Positions 46,895 to 57,077 of a DNA stretch of 64,000 nucleotides are shown here, in pieces. The stretch is from Hymenopellis radicata (Eukaryota; Basidiomycota; Agaricomycetes; Agaricales; Physalacriaceae): NCBI GenBank assembly GCA_015501595.1, contig JADNRX010000293.1:1-64000 (forward strand), in the 5' to 3' direction. Numbering within the stretch: position 1 is the stretch's first letter; each line of letters opens with the position of its first letter. A program made the translations under genes and the position numbers. The notes under the pieces were generated by a model that was not told the origin of the DNA, did no database searches, and was given only the letters and a program-made list of their open reading frames with translations.

Positions 46895-47370
46895 CGGCTT
46901 GAGATGCCGCCGAGTCTGGGTAGAGCGCGGACCCTGCAGTGAACTGCCTCGCTGGGACGCTTTTCTCATTGACGGCGGAGCCTTTTCTTGGTCCTCTAAA
47001 CAGCAGGACCTAGCCGCGCTCTCAACGACCGAGGCCGAGCATCGCACTCAGGCAAGGAAGCCATGTGGACGCCTCAATTTATTTCGGTACTGTTCACACC
47101 ACTTGTCGATCCCATTCCCATCTACGACGACAAGCAGTCCACGCTTGCTCTCGCCCACGCGGAACTTGGTCAATTTCACGCGCAAACGAAACACATCGAC
47201 ATCCGGTATCACTTTATTTATATCTGGTACGCAATAAAACGACGACATCCGACTACTGTAGGACATGCTCACCGACTCGCTCACCAAAGCCCTTCCCAGC
47301 GCGCAGGCAAAAGATCTCGCCCGAAGTCTCGGACTTATTCCGGCTCCGTACTAGGCCGTACTTATCTGTA
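46895..47370 (+). pseudogene. Ty1/copia polyprotein relic, RNase H end
   Basis: Plus-strand pieces in two or three frames: FLIDGGAFSWSSKQQDLAAL and STTEAEH, then YDDKQSTLALAH, HAQTKHIDIRYHFI, and DSLTKALPSAQAKDLARSLG. These are the closing motifs of copia RNase H (WSSKKQ..VALSTTEAEY, NQSAL.L, RTKHIDIRYHF, D.LTK.L). The rest of the element and adjoining LTRs are absent. It is an old fragment. Confidence 0.75.
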
Positions 47371-47604
47371 GGCACCACGTTTCTCCTCCATCCGAATCAT
47401 CCCTCGCACTGCTCCTCGATGAACAGTTCATCACATCTGTTTATCTCGTTGATACATCTAGTATGATTGGATTGCTTCCATGTTTCTACTACTAACATTT
47501 GGTAGTTGTACGGACACGCCTTCAGTGTATATACTGTACATCCATGCAATGGTACTCTGTGCTTTACCTCCTCATCGTCTGAAACGATACCTTTCATACC
47601 CTCC

Positions 47605-49699
47605 ATGAATTGCGCTGAGATCTATCTATACTACTCGCTGCTACTGCTTTCTCTAGTTCTCTTCTCGTTACGGACACGTTCCAAACGGCAACATTCACCC
47701 AGTCTTCCTCCCGGCCCGCCGCGTGATGCGTTCATCGGGAATCTTCGTTTGTTCATGGCCAGCGCAGCCCAGCTCGACCGCCCTTTTCGAGGAGAGACCT
47801 TTCACGAATGGGCGAAGACTTACGGTACGGCTCCATCTCAGGTTCCTGATCTCAGTGATAGTAACTCATCTTCAGGTGACGTGATGTACCTCGAAGTGCT
47901 TGGACGCAAGATGTTAATATTAGACTCCGTGCAAGCTGCGAACGACCTTCTGGATAAACGTGGCAGCAAGTATAGTGGCCGGCCGAGGGTCGCTGTTCTC
48001 GACATGTGAGCACCCTAGATCCAACTAGTGAATGTCCTCATACTCTTTTTAGGATTGGATGGGAGAAGGTCCTAGGTTTCCTTCCGTACGGCGAAGACCT
48101 CCACGTGCAACGTGGGATGATTCAACGGTTTCTGAGGCGCCAAGAATATGAAGCGATACAGACACGGGAGGCTCTGCGACTCATTCGGAGGATGCTAAAT
48201 CAGGCGCCTGAAACGCATCCTGAGGCACTACAGAAGTTATTCTTTTGTTGCGCTGAAAATGTATGATCTTGCTGACCGTTACCTAGGTATCCCGTTGCGG
48301 TTATTATGAAGGTCATGTATGGGCACGAACTCTCGGGAGACCATTTTATCTGGCTTGTGGAGCAGCTCGCCGAGGCGCTAGCAAAGGCAGACAGCTTTCT
48401 TGCAGACTGTTTTCCGTCATGTAAGTATCTGCGCGTTCGAGCTACGTGTCCAGACCATTGATTTGAAACAGTGGCACGCCTGTCTACGTGGTTTCCCTAT
48501 TCAGAGTACAGAAAATCGGTTCAATATGCGCGGTCTTTGACCTCTCGAATCCTTAACGACGGATTTAATCTTGCTCAGAACCATGTCAGTACGCGGAATG
48601 TTTTCCATTTCCTCAGTGCGCAGCGTTCAAATTACTAACAGTCAAAGGACAACGTGTTTTCCTCCTTCGTGGCGACATCGCTTCGTCCTGATGTTGATCT
48701 TTCTTCGACGCCGCTTGTAAATTCCACTGAATGGCAAGAACACGTCAAGAATGCGGCGGAATGTGCTATTGGGCCGCATCTGACACGGTACCATGACGAC
48801 CTTCCTGTCAACCGTTCATCGATTGTCTGACTGAGCTTGTGATTACTAGGTGTACGGAACACTGATGGTCTTTATCTTAGCCATGACTCTCCATCCGGAG
48901 TGCCAACGTAAGGCACAGGATGAGATTGATAAGGTGGTTGGACGACGTCGACTACCCAGTTTTGATGATCGCCCGCACCTGCCGTACACAGAGTCTATCT
49001 TACGCGAGACGTTAAGGTTGGTGCTTCGCCCGCGAGAGTTGATAGACAGTGTTCTGACTGTTCAGACAGATGGAAACCTGTCGCACCTACCGGTATGCTG
49101 ATTATGTATACCTGAAAGTTAAGTCTCATTCAGTGATAGCCGTTCCCCATGTATCGACTGAGGACGATATCTATCGTGGGATGTTCATTCCGAAGGATAC
49201 TATCATCATTCCCAATATCAGGTTCATTGGATCACTGAGTGGATCTTCTTTCTCTGATGTTTCGTCTGTAGAGGCATGACACTGGATGAAGAGACATACA
49301 AAGACCCCACTGAGTTTAAACCAGAGAGATTCCTTCCAAAAGGTATGGGTGGCCAAGAGGAACCTTTCCTTCCACCGTTTGGATTCGGTCGAAGGTGAAT
49401 ACTGCTGCGGAGAGTACTAAGCATCCACTGACCACCGGGATAGAATATGTCCTGGTCGATATCTTGCAGAGAACAGCGTCTGGATGGCTGTTGTCCTCCT
49501 CCTAGCGAGTTTCAATATCAAACCTGCTGTTGATGATAATGGGATCAAGCTCATAGCTGAGCTCAAGTACACCGTCAATGTAGCTGTGTAGGCAACCATA
49601 GGCCTTTTTTTAATTATATTCTGACACATCGATAGGACTCTGCAACATTTCCCATTCTCTTATTTCTCCACGGATACAGACTGTAACAAGTCTGATTGA
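47605..49699 (+). pseudogene. Microsomal cytochrome P450 (apparent frameshift in the I helix)
   Basis: An N-terminal anchor (IYLYYSLLLLSLVLFSL) precedes the proline hinge LPPGPPRD. The ExxR motif is in ILRETLR, the PERF motif in FKPERFLPKG, and the haem-binding loop in FGFGRRICPGRYLAEN with the ligand cysteine. At least nine introns are used; the last (donor GTAGGC at 49588) leads to a final exon ending at TGA 49697-49699. The oxygen-activation motif AASDT at the I helix is present, but only after a one-base shift near 48757-48761 (GCGGCGGAATG). A phase mismatch near 48260 may be a second lesion. By family, such enzymes hydroxylate hydrophobic compounds at the ER membrane; the substrate is unknown. 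It converges on an FHA fragment. Confidence 0.78.
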
Positions 49700-49744
49700 A
49701 AGTGAACTGTGAACGATTAGGAAATGGCAAGAGTCAGGCAGCAG

Positions 49745-50330
49745 GCTACTCGGACCAGGCTGTGTGTATGAGTTCCCGCCCTGCCATTCCCGACCTACCT
49801 CTACCGGTATCTTAACACTCTTGTAAATATCGTCCGTGCCACCTTGATAGTCCACTCCCATCGCGTGCTCTCAGTATTCGCCGGGCTCAACCTGACATGG
49901 TTAAGAAACGTCCCACTGCTGCTCCTCGTATCCCGCACATACAACTTGAATATGCCCAGCGCCTCGCACCATACCGCCGCATGGGCACGGCGGGAAACCA
50001 CCTTGGACTTGAACACAATCTTGTTCGTCGTCGTCGATGCCGTAGACGGTAGGAGGGTTCGACCGCTCCGTGAAGCGCCCAATGCGCACAGAGATCGCGC
50101 GTGATAGCTTCGAAGCGCAAGGCACGGCGCGAGTCGAGGTGCGGCACAAGCCGTATGCCATGCGTCGCGCCGTCACTACGACTACCGGTGTCGTCGGCAC
50201 GTTCATGGCGCCTCCGCTTTCGCCGCCTCCTAAGCGTACCCATGCAGCTAAGCCGCCTCTGCATTCAAGGCCGGGACTCGGCGGGCTGTTCGGATCAGGG
50301 CTAACTTCGCACTCCTGGCTCTGCCGTCGT
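49745..50330 (-). pseudogene. FHA-domain protein fragment (SLMAP/Far10-like), frameshifted
   Basis: Minus-strand pieces in order: HLDSRRALRFEAITRDL, VRIGRFTERSNPPTV, NKIVFKSKVVSRRAHAAVW, VRDTRSSSGTFLNHVRLSP and MGVDYQGGTDDIYKSVKIPV then EVGREWQGG. This is a complete FHA phosphothreonine-binding domain, with the SRxH and SSxGTFLN motifs, spread over three frames. No coiled coil or membrane anchor follows because the P450 ends 46 bases away. It is a truncated relative of the fragments at 45411-45800. Confidence 0.65.
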
Positions 50331-50859
50331 CCACGGAGCATGCGGCGCGGCGGGATGCAGCGGCGGATCCATCTGTAGTGGTCAGTTAACATCGACAATA
50401 AACGTGTATAAAGCGCGTATGTTGACTATTCGAGGTGTAGACAGCGATTGTCGGTGTGCAATTCCTCGAGATCCCAGTGCAGAATGGTTTGAATGCCGGA
50501 CAAGGTGTGTAACGTCGTTCAAGCGGTGCTCTCCAGAACCATAACAGCCCCAGGAGTTCAATCCCTCAAGTTAGTCGAGATAAGGGCCTGTATCGGGGCC
50601 AAGACAGAAGACGCCAGCGCACAAAAGACGAAAAGGTGCTTTGAACGCCTCCACAACCTTTTGTTTTACAAGTCGCGGATGCCATAGATTACGCGCCCCA
50701 GATATCAGCCAGGACAGCACATCGCCATGAGCGAGAGTCGCACAATTTGTCGAGAACCGTGGTTAAATTTCCAAGTTGAAGGAGGAACGACAAGAGAGGA
50801 TTGACACGGTGCATCGTGGCATATTCTGCAGCAGTAAAAGGAACTAACAATCCAGCCAG

Positions 50860-51408
50860 TGACGTGAGAAGAAGCCGAATTTCGACAGGAGACAGGTCGA
50901 ATTGCGGAGGAGCCACGTCGTGACATGATGGGAAGAGGGAGAAGCATGTCGATCATGTTCAGCCAAATGCGGCTTACCTTCTTACCGTCACGTCCTTGAT
51001 CCTCAAATCTGATTCTTCGTGTCAGCGACGCGTCGGCGCTTGCGGCCTGCCTACAGAATCGATAACGATTCGAGTTTTCAACCAGCTGGAGCGCGGACAA
51101 CGGAATCTGGAAGTCAGAGCACCGTGAATGGCCTCACCGGTCAGGCTTGGGTTTCTTGTGAAAAGTGCGTCTTTCTCGTCCTCTTTTGCTTCATTTCGGG
51201 GCTCATTTCTGCTATAGAATCCTTCAGAATATCTACCTACTTTGCGTGAGTCTCGCCGCATCCGTAATGTTGACATAGACCTTGACCAAGAAGATAGGGC
51301 ATTTGTGAAGGCGGCGCTGGCTGTGCCACCGCCTGTACAGGCCATCTGCATCTACAGGAATGTTTTCGTTACCATAGAGAAAGAGATTCATATCTAGGAC
51401 TGGCGTGG
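50860..51408 (+). repeat. Duplicated block, left part of second copy
   Basis: Aligns with 38690-39190. The plus strand ends in AALAVPPPVQAICIY, corresponding to VALPPPLQAF in the other copy, and is then cut by the MULE at 51409. A 75-residue minus-strand frame (50689-50916, starting APPQFDLSPVEIRLLL) overlaps the left edge; the same start is seen near 38730 but its continuation differs, so this marks a duplication boundary. Confidence 0.55.
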
Positions 51409-53527
51409 GGGCCTATAGATTTTAGCGGGAACCCTCGCGCACTTGCGGGCTCGCGCGTAGCGCACTCGCGGGAAGCGGGAATGCTTACCCCGGTCCTATC
51501 GCAATCGCGCATAAGTGGTCGCGCATAGTAGCGCTACTTGACTTACCGGTGTTTCTTAGGCCCGAAAAAGCAGCCTTGGTTTCGACAAGGCAACTACTGC
51601 TATCCGGGAAGGATTATTGATGGTGTTGGAGACGTCCACGGCGAGCGTTGGTGGCTTGTACGCCTATGGTGAGGTAACCTTTATCCGGATGGTTCGTGGC
51701 CGAAGACGGGGGAAACAGTAAAGGTTCCGGAATCTGACATGGCCGACGAGTACTGGAAGGACAAGAAGAACCGACGTCAGACACCAGTAAGAGCAAAATC
51801 AATGCAAATGCGGTCACTGACCTTGTAATAGATTGGAAAATGGACACTGGCTTCCATGGGCGAAAGTCAATTCGACAACATTCTGCTCAATACGAAAGGG
51901 ATTTCATTTACCAGTGAAATCGACCAGGTCCTGCTGCCACACCGCGACACGATCCTACGGATTATCTCGGATCCAGCCAGCGTTAGCGAGGGTGCACTGG
52001 TGGCTCATGGCGCTACTCTTCTGCTCGCATCACGAATGAAGGCAGAGTCGTAGAGTGCTGACGTTGATGGGCACGATCTACTGCAGCATGCCTGGATGCG
52101 GTAGATGGACTACTAGTACCACGGAAAGACGATTAAAGGCCAGACACGATCAGCACCCGTGGATGTCGACAAGGAGGCCGTTTCGTTTCTTGAGGATCGC
52201 ATGTTCTCCCAGTCGAAAATAGCGGGAGTGGCGGGCAACCGGCAGTGGGGTCTTGATATTCGCTCTCCTCAGAAGGACTGGATACCCTGTGACGAGGGCC
52301 CGGAGCGCTGGAAGGATAATCTAGGAGTTGGATTAGACAAGGAGCGAGAGGTAAGTAGAAAGAGTTTCCAACATACCTTAAAGCTCATCCCTTCCTAGCC
52401 TGGTCTCAAGTTCGAGAGCAGCCCAAACAAGCGTCCTGCGGAAACTCAAGATGCCTCGGCAGATAAGTCAAAAACCTACCCAAGAAGGAGTAAAAGGCAA
52501 CAGAGGTGAATGGATTCTTGCCTAGATAGATTACATCTACAATAACCTACATTCCATATGATTAATACGCTCTTTTGAACATTTATATGGCGGACTTACT
52601 ATGAATACTTTGACAAGGTCGACCAAGTGAAGATCGGCTTGCGCAATGCTAGCGGGAGTTCTAGCGCAGGTCGCGGGAGTCATAGCGCAGGCCTAGCGCA
52701 CTCGCGCACTTGCGGGAGAGTCCGTAGCGCACTCGCGGGAATGCTCGCGGGAGCCTCGCGCACAAGCGCACAAGCGCAATGCGCTAGCGGGAATGCGCGA
52801 GATGCGCTAGCGGTCTACTGCGCGAGGCGCAAGGGTGTAGCGGGATAGGTTACTGAGATGAAGAACATGAGATCAAGCAGAATACACACGAAACGAAGAA
52901 ATTACCAGGACAGAGCAAGATCATATGCATAATTGAAGTACAATTTGGACAACACGAGAGAACGGACCTCTTGGGGGTCATAACAATGTTCTGAAGGAGT
53001 ACACCTGTTGCAAAGAACGCGTAAATGTCACATCATCAGGTCGAGACTAGTGGCGCGACGTACATCGAAACGGCATGAAGATCTGACTGGAAACTTCGGC
53101 AGGCCATCAAAGTTCGTCTGAGCAGGGTTCGCAGCATGAGGGCTATCAGAGGAGACTTGTCGTGTCCAAATCAGCTATCGTCAGCATGATCGTCCGCAAT
53201 CAAGGATGGATTGATCGTTTGCGCCCAGACACGTCTTCCCATTATGGCAAGATCTTAGGGGCTGTTGTGCATCCTCAATCAGACTAATGACCGGACGTTT
53301 ATGTTTTCCATGTCACGGAAATACGCAAGTAATGTATATGGAGCACATTTTGAATTAATTACTCAAAGAACAGCAGAATTCCAAAGAACGGTAGACAGTT
53401 CCACTCTTACCCTGGTCCTAGCGCGTAACCCTAGCGCATCGTCGCGGTAACCCTAGCGCAGCTTGCGCTGTCGCGGGATGCGCTAGCGCACCGTCCCGCG
53501 AGGGTTCCCGCTACTTTCTATGTGCCC
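51409..53527. mobile_element. MULE-like element, copy 2 (Pack-MULE-like)
   Basis: 2119 bases, same ends as copy 1, flanked by a perfect 9-base duplication CTGGCGTGG at 51400-51408 and 53528-53536. The two copies are in the same orientation, 6.0 kb apart, and differ by three extra bases here, all in homopolymers. The unrelated target duplications prove independent insertion rather than segmental copying. Confidence 0.9.
51560..52509 (+). pseudogene. Captured non-transposase gene inside MULE copy 2
   Basis: One frame runs through three exons joined by GT..AG introns (donors GTAAGAGC after RRQTP and GTAAGTAG after DKERE). Segments include WFRQGNYCYPGRIIDGVGD, ERWWLVRLW, VPESDMADEYWKDKKNRRQT, SQFDNILLNTKGISFTSEID, RQWGLDIRSPQKDWIPC and a basic end (YPRRSKRQQR). 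Four in-frame stops occur: a TGA where CGA fits and three TAG where CAG fits, all one C-to-T step from a sense codon. It resembles no transposase; the aromatic YPGRI...W...VRLW start recalls host chromatin-reader-like folds, which is a guess. I read it as a host gene captured with its introns, then decayed. Confidence 0.6.
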
Positions 53528-54821
53528 CTGGCGTGGGTGTCCTCCCGGACCAGCTTTCCATCCAGGTCAAAAGGTATGCAGCACTTGGCTTCATTTTCAT
53601 GTTCTCAAATATGACCCATTTCATTAGGTTTAATCTGTTTTTCCATGAAAATCGTACGTGTTGCTTCGTATTCTGCTGCACGCTTGTGCTCATCCCTTTC
53701 TATTAGGCGAGGCGGCTTTGCCGCCGGCCCGCCGCATCTCATATTCAGATGACGCGACGAACAACACCTCGTTTTGGGAATACACCGTTGTGAGATGACT
53801 CCCATGTACATTGGTCTCACTGGCCCCGGGTTTTGCTCTGGAAAAAAGGTGTGAATCTTCGCTCTCAAATTTACAGTCAACTTTAATCCGGTTTCATTAG
53901 TTCCTGCACCTCGAGATTCCAATGCAATTTGGCTTGAGTTGTTTCTCCACGGACACTTCTCGCCTTTGATGATGATCCGAATCGTGCTGACTTCGGGTCT
54001 ACCAGACGGATTGGGATATTTAGGCAGTCAACTTCCTGAGTCTACCTAGATTCACAGGCTAATTTATATTTATCGACGAAGTTGAACTGGTGAACAGTGA
54101 CAATTACGCCAACCCTGCGAGCCCTTAACTGCTGGGATATCTCCATTGTGACGCTAATCGATGCCACGCTTCGACTTTGCTTTGGAATAGTAGCGCGACA
54201 TTGACAGTGATGGTTGTCGTCAACGAGTAACACCTTTATTTCTCCACCACAGTCGCTGTACGACCCCAGCAATGTCTGCCCTTACGTTGGACCATCTCAT
54301 ATTGCTGCCGAGAACCCTTCACATTCAACATGGACCTGTACTAGACTATCTAACCCTATGCTAACTGCGTTCGCTGAGCCCGATCTGGATCTGAGGCGGC
54401 TCGGCTTTATGGGCGTCTTGGGAGATCCTGCTGACGAATTTGTCCTTGCGTAGGTTATCTCGTATTACCGCGCTTTCTGGACTAACGACTTGGTTCAAGC
54501 CCTTGATTACGATTGAATTGCAGTAAGCAGCAGAGCTTTAGCGCGGTCGCTCGCGCTGCGGGCTGCTGACTGCCGAGATACTAATGACTTTCGAGTATTC
54601 CGTGCCACACTCAAGTTCAAATTCAGCCGACTTTCGACGTCGGACTTCTTGTCGTTGTTGATGAGTAGACATTTCCTGGATCATATTCCTACTACAATTC
54701 GAAGACGTCGACGTCGATAACGTGCCATTTCCACTCTACTCAAACTCTTCTCATATAAACCAGTGGATCGACGGCGAACTTTAGCCTCTAGAAAACAAGA
54801 GCCCGACACTCGACTCCCTTC
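53528..54821 (+). repeat. Duplicated block, right part of second copy
   Basis: Aligns with 39190-40486 and reaches the 3' end of G3. The GGCGGCTTTGCCGCC palindrome at 53708, the LELFLHGHF segment near 53930 and the CPYVGPSHI segment near 54275 match the first copy. A GC-rich insert (about 54537-54575) interrupts the alignment and resembles the MULE subterminal motif. Confidence 0.55.
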
Positions 54822-56450
54822 TCAGTCTGCCTCATCGATATACGCATCTCCGGTTCTACGTCCCCGAACCTGCATCAAGACTGTGTGAGTACGGACATGA
54901 CCAGAGAGATCGGTACCGACCTCCACCAAAATCGTGCGCAACATGTGGTGTGTCGTCTTTTGGCCCTTGTACATGTCCTCGACGCGCATCATGAGACGTG
55001 TTTGCATCATTTTCAGGTCGGTTAGTATTCGCATTGTTGAGATAGCACTTCGAATCTAATAACTCATTAGCAGTGGTACACATCGAAGATGTAACGAGCA
55101 CACATTGAACGCGATCCGTGCATTGTCCACTCGGGAATGGAGCTCCATAACCTCGGCGGTGATTCGTCCGCGTGAGGCCAAGTACCTCAGCCGCCCGAGC
55201 TTCGAGAGACTCTGGACTCTGGAATTCACGATCTTGATGGTTCTGTGAGTGAAGCAAGTCAGCGTTGAATCACATAGGAGATGTGTCGACGTACTCACGA
55301 AGATCGCAAATTCTGTTGATATCAGCACCACTGAGTGTAGACGCGGGTCCAATCTCGTTTAAGATGGCAAGTGTGATGGAGGCCGTGTGCTCTGCGAGAG
55401 CACGGCATTCGTCGCGAGCGCTTCGAGCATTCTAGTAAGGAATTAGTTGGACACCACCGTGCGCGTTACAGAACAGTACTCACCTCTGCAGCCTGGACCG
55501 TCTTCCGCAGGATTCCGCACGCGCCCTCAAGCACGGCTCCAAACACCGGAACCAATTTGGCGACACTCTCCGCAATGTCAAGGCATGTGACGAGGTTCGC
55601 CATGTTTGTTGGTCCAAAAATTGATGTTGAATCGGAGGAACCGGAGGAGTAGTCCACATTTCGAAGCTTTGACAGCGCGTCGATGCGAGCATTCATCTCC
55701 TGGAAGTGCGGGAGGGCAATCCGCATGACTTCTGCAAGATCCTTCGACGGTCTGTCTAGCGAATAATCAAGTAGATACCTTCCCTCAAACAAATTGGAGG
55801 TGAAGGAGAGGTGGTACATTCCTTGAGTGGGCATGCAGAGTATATGGAATTCCCACCAGTAGGTATCGATCCAGGCTCCTTTGCTGGACATGATGAGAAA
55901 GACCAAGGCCTGAAGGTTCAAGCAAATGGCGACCCTCTACAAATCAGACTACATAAGCAACCCAATGTGATATATACTCACTGAGCCATGCTTTTCCTGA
56001 TCTATCCAATGCCACTCCGCTCTTGCAGGTCCACCTACAGTCTCAGCAAGTACAGCTATTGCATCCAGGCTCCTCTCTGCACCTTCCACCCGTGCATCAA
56101 ACCATTGGTCATACTCAATCCTGGAAATCCATTCACTACTGGTCCTCGAATCCCCGACGGGATCTTGCACGTCGCTAATCATCACTATGAGAGGTTCATA
56201 CCATGACGCAAATGCCGGTGACATACCTTGCCTGGACGTGCTCCCATTTATCACCTGTGAATTGAAGAATCTCAAGCTCCGCATCGACATATTTCGCCGC
56301 CGTGTGCTCTTCATCTTCGTCTGAAATATAGGACGCGCAACTCTGGTCGTCGGATTCGGCATCTTCATCTGGGAATTCGTCCGAGTCAGGTACGTCCCGT
56401 GTCGTAGAGCGGTCAGCCGTGGAGGAGCTGTCGTGGACAGAGGCGGGCAT
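54822..56450 (-). CDS. MLKL/HeLo-like four-helix-bundle protein, copy G3 (intact)
   Basis: Six exons (56227-56450, 55982-56174, 55484-55936, 55295-55431, 55104-55242, 54822-55055) total 1380 bases, 459 residues, no stop. Residues 1-75 are acidic and Ser-rich (DSDEFPDEDAESDDQSCASY). A middle part has GAWIDTYWWEF and LDRPSKDLAEVMRIALPHF. Residues about 251-400 form the proposed bundle: NLVTCLDIAESVAKLVPVFG, ARDECRALAEHTASITLAIL, TIKIVNSRVQSLSKLGRLRY and ITAEVMELHSRVDNARIAFN. In fungi such MLKL/HeLo-type bundles oligomerise and permeabilise membranes, usually as N-terminal effectors of kinases or NLRs. Here the bundle is C-terminal to an acidic region, with no kinase, NACHT or repeat domain. Its introns are all GT..AG. 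Confidence 0.8.
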
Positions 56451-56475
56451 AATGAGAGTAAGAGGCAGCAAAGGA

Positions 56476-56839
56476 TGTTGGAATCCAAGCCGTTCGGATC
56501 GCAGGACCGCTCGGCGCGTCGACGTGACGCGCCTTCTCTCGTGGATCCACGAAGTCACTCTGGGATCCACCATTCTATATTTGGACTCAACATGAGAATC
56601 CGTCAGTCCATACGTTTCCCGTTTCTTTCATATCCCGCAGTTCAGTGTACTTACAAATGTTTCCCATTAGACTTACAAAGCTTTCTCACTTGTATAGTTG
56701 CATTCCGAGGACATTCGGGTTAGCAGTTTTATCGACCAATTTTCTGGTAGTATAAAAGCTTGTATTTACTACGAAATCCAGTAGTTCAGTTCGCCCTTGC
56801 AGTCCCCGCCTCCTCAGCAAATATTCTATCTATCTCACA
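56476..56839 (+). mobile_element. Solo LTR of an LTR retrotransposon
   Basis: Starts TGTTGGAATCC, ends ATCTATCTCACA (TG..CA), 364 bases, flanked by a perfect 5-base target duplication AAGGA at 56471-56475 and 56840-56844. Compared with G2, where the two flanks are contiguous, the insertion is clean. The TGTTGGAAT start is common in copia-type LTRs, and a copia relic lies at 46895-47370. No internal region is present, so an original element has recombined to a solo LTR. It lies 25 bases upstream of the G3 start codon. Confidence 0.88.
56751..56758 (+). promoter_or_regulatory. TATA box of the solo LTR
   Basis: TATAAAAG, about 80 bases before the 3' end of the LTR, correctly placed for the retrotransposon promoter. 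It points to the right, toward 57 kb, that is away from G3. Confidence 0.55.
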
Positions 56840-57077
56840 AAGGAATGCTGTTGATGCCACACACACGTTAATGATTCCTGTGCTCGGACCGGCACAGGAT
56901 TCATTGACGTTGCTGTATATAATGGAATCCCGTTCAAGAGGAAGCCGGAGTGTGCAAGACTTCGGAACAGCAGAGCTCAGCCTTCGTAATGCTGGCGTGA
57001 TCCCCAATTGAAAACATAAACAACGGTGCTGACATTGCGTTATCAGCGTACTACGTTTGTACGGAATGTATATGGTA

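Noticed and set aside
51614..51847. Minus-strand frame with a signal-peptide-like segment (AFALILLLLVSDVG)
   Set aside because: It is antisense to the intron and exon of the captured MULE gene; hydrophobic residues come from an intron complement.
43272..53527. Whole 43-53 kb region as one large composite transposon bounded by the two MULE copies
   Set aside because: Each MULE copy has its own different perfect 9-base duplication, showing independent insertions; no outer duplication joins them.
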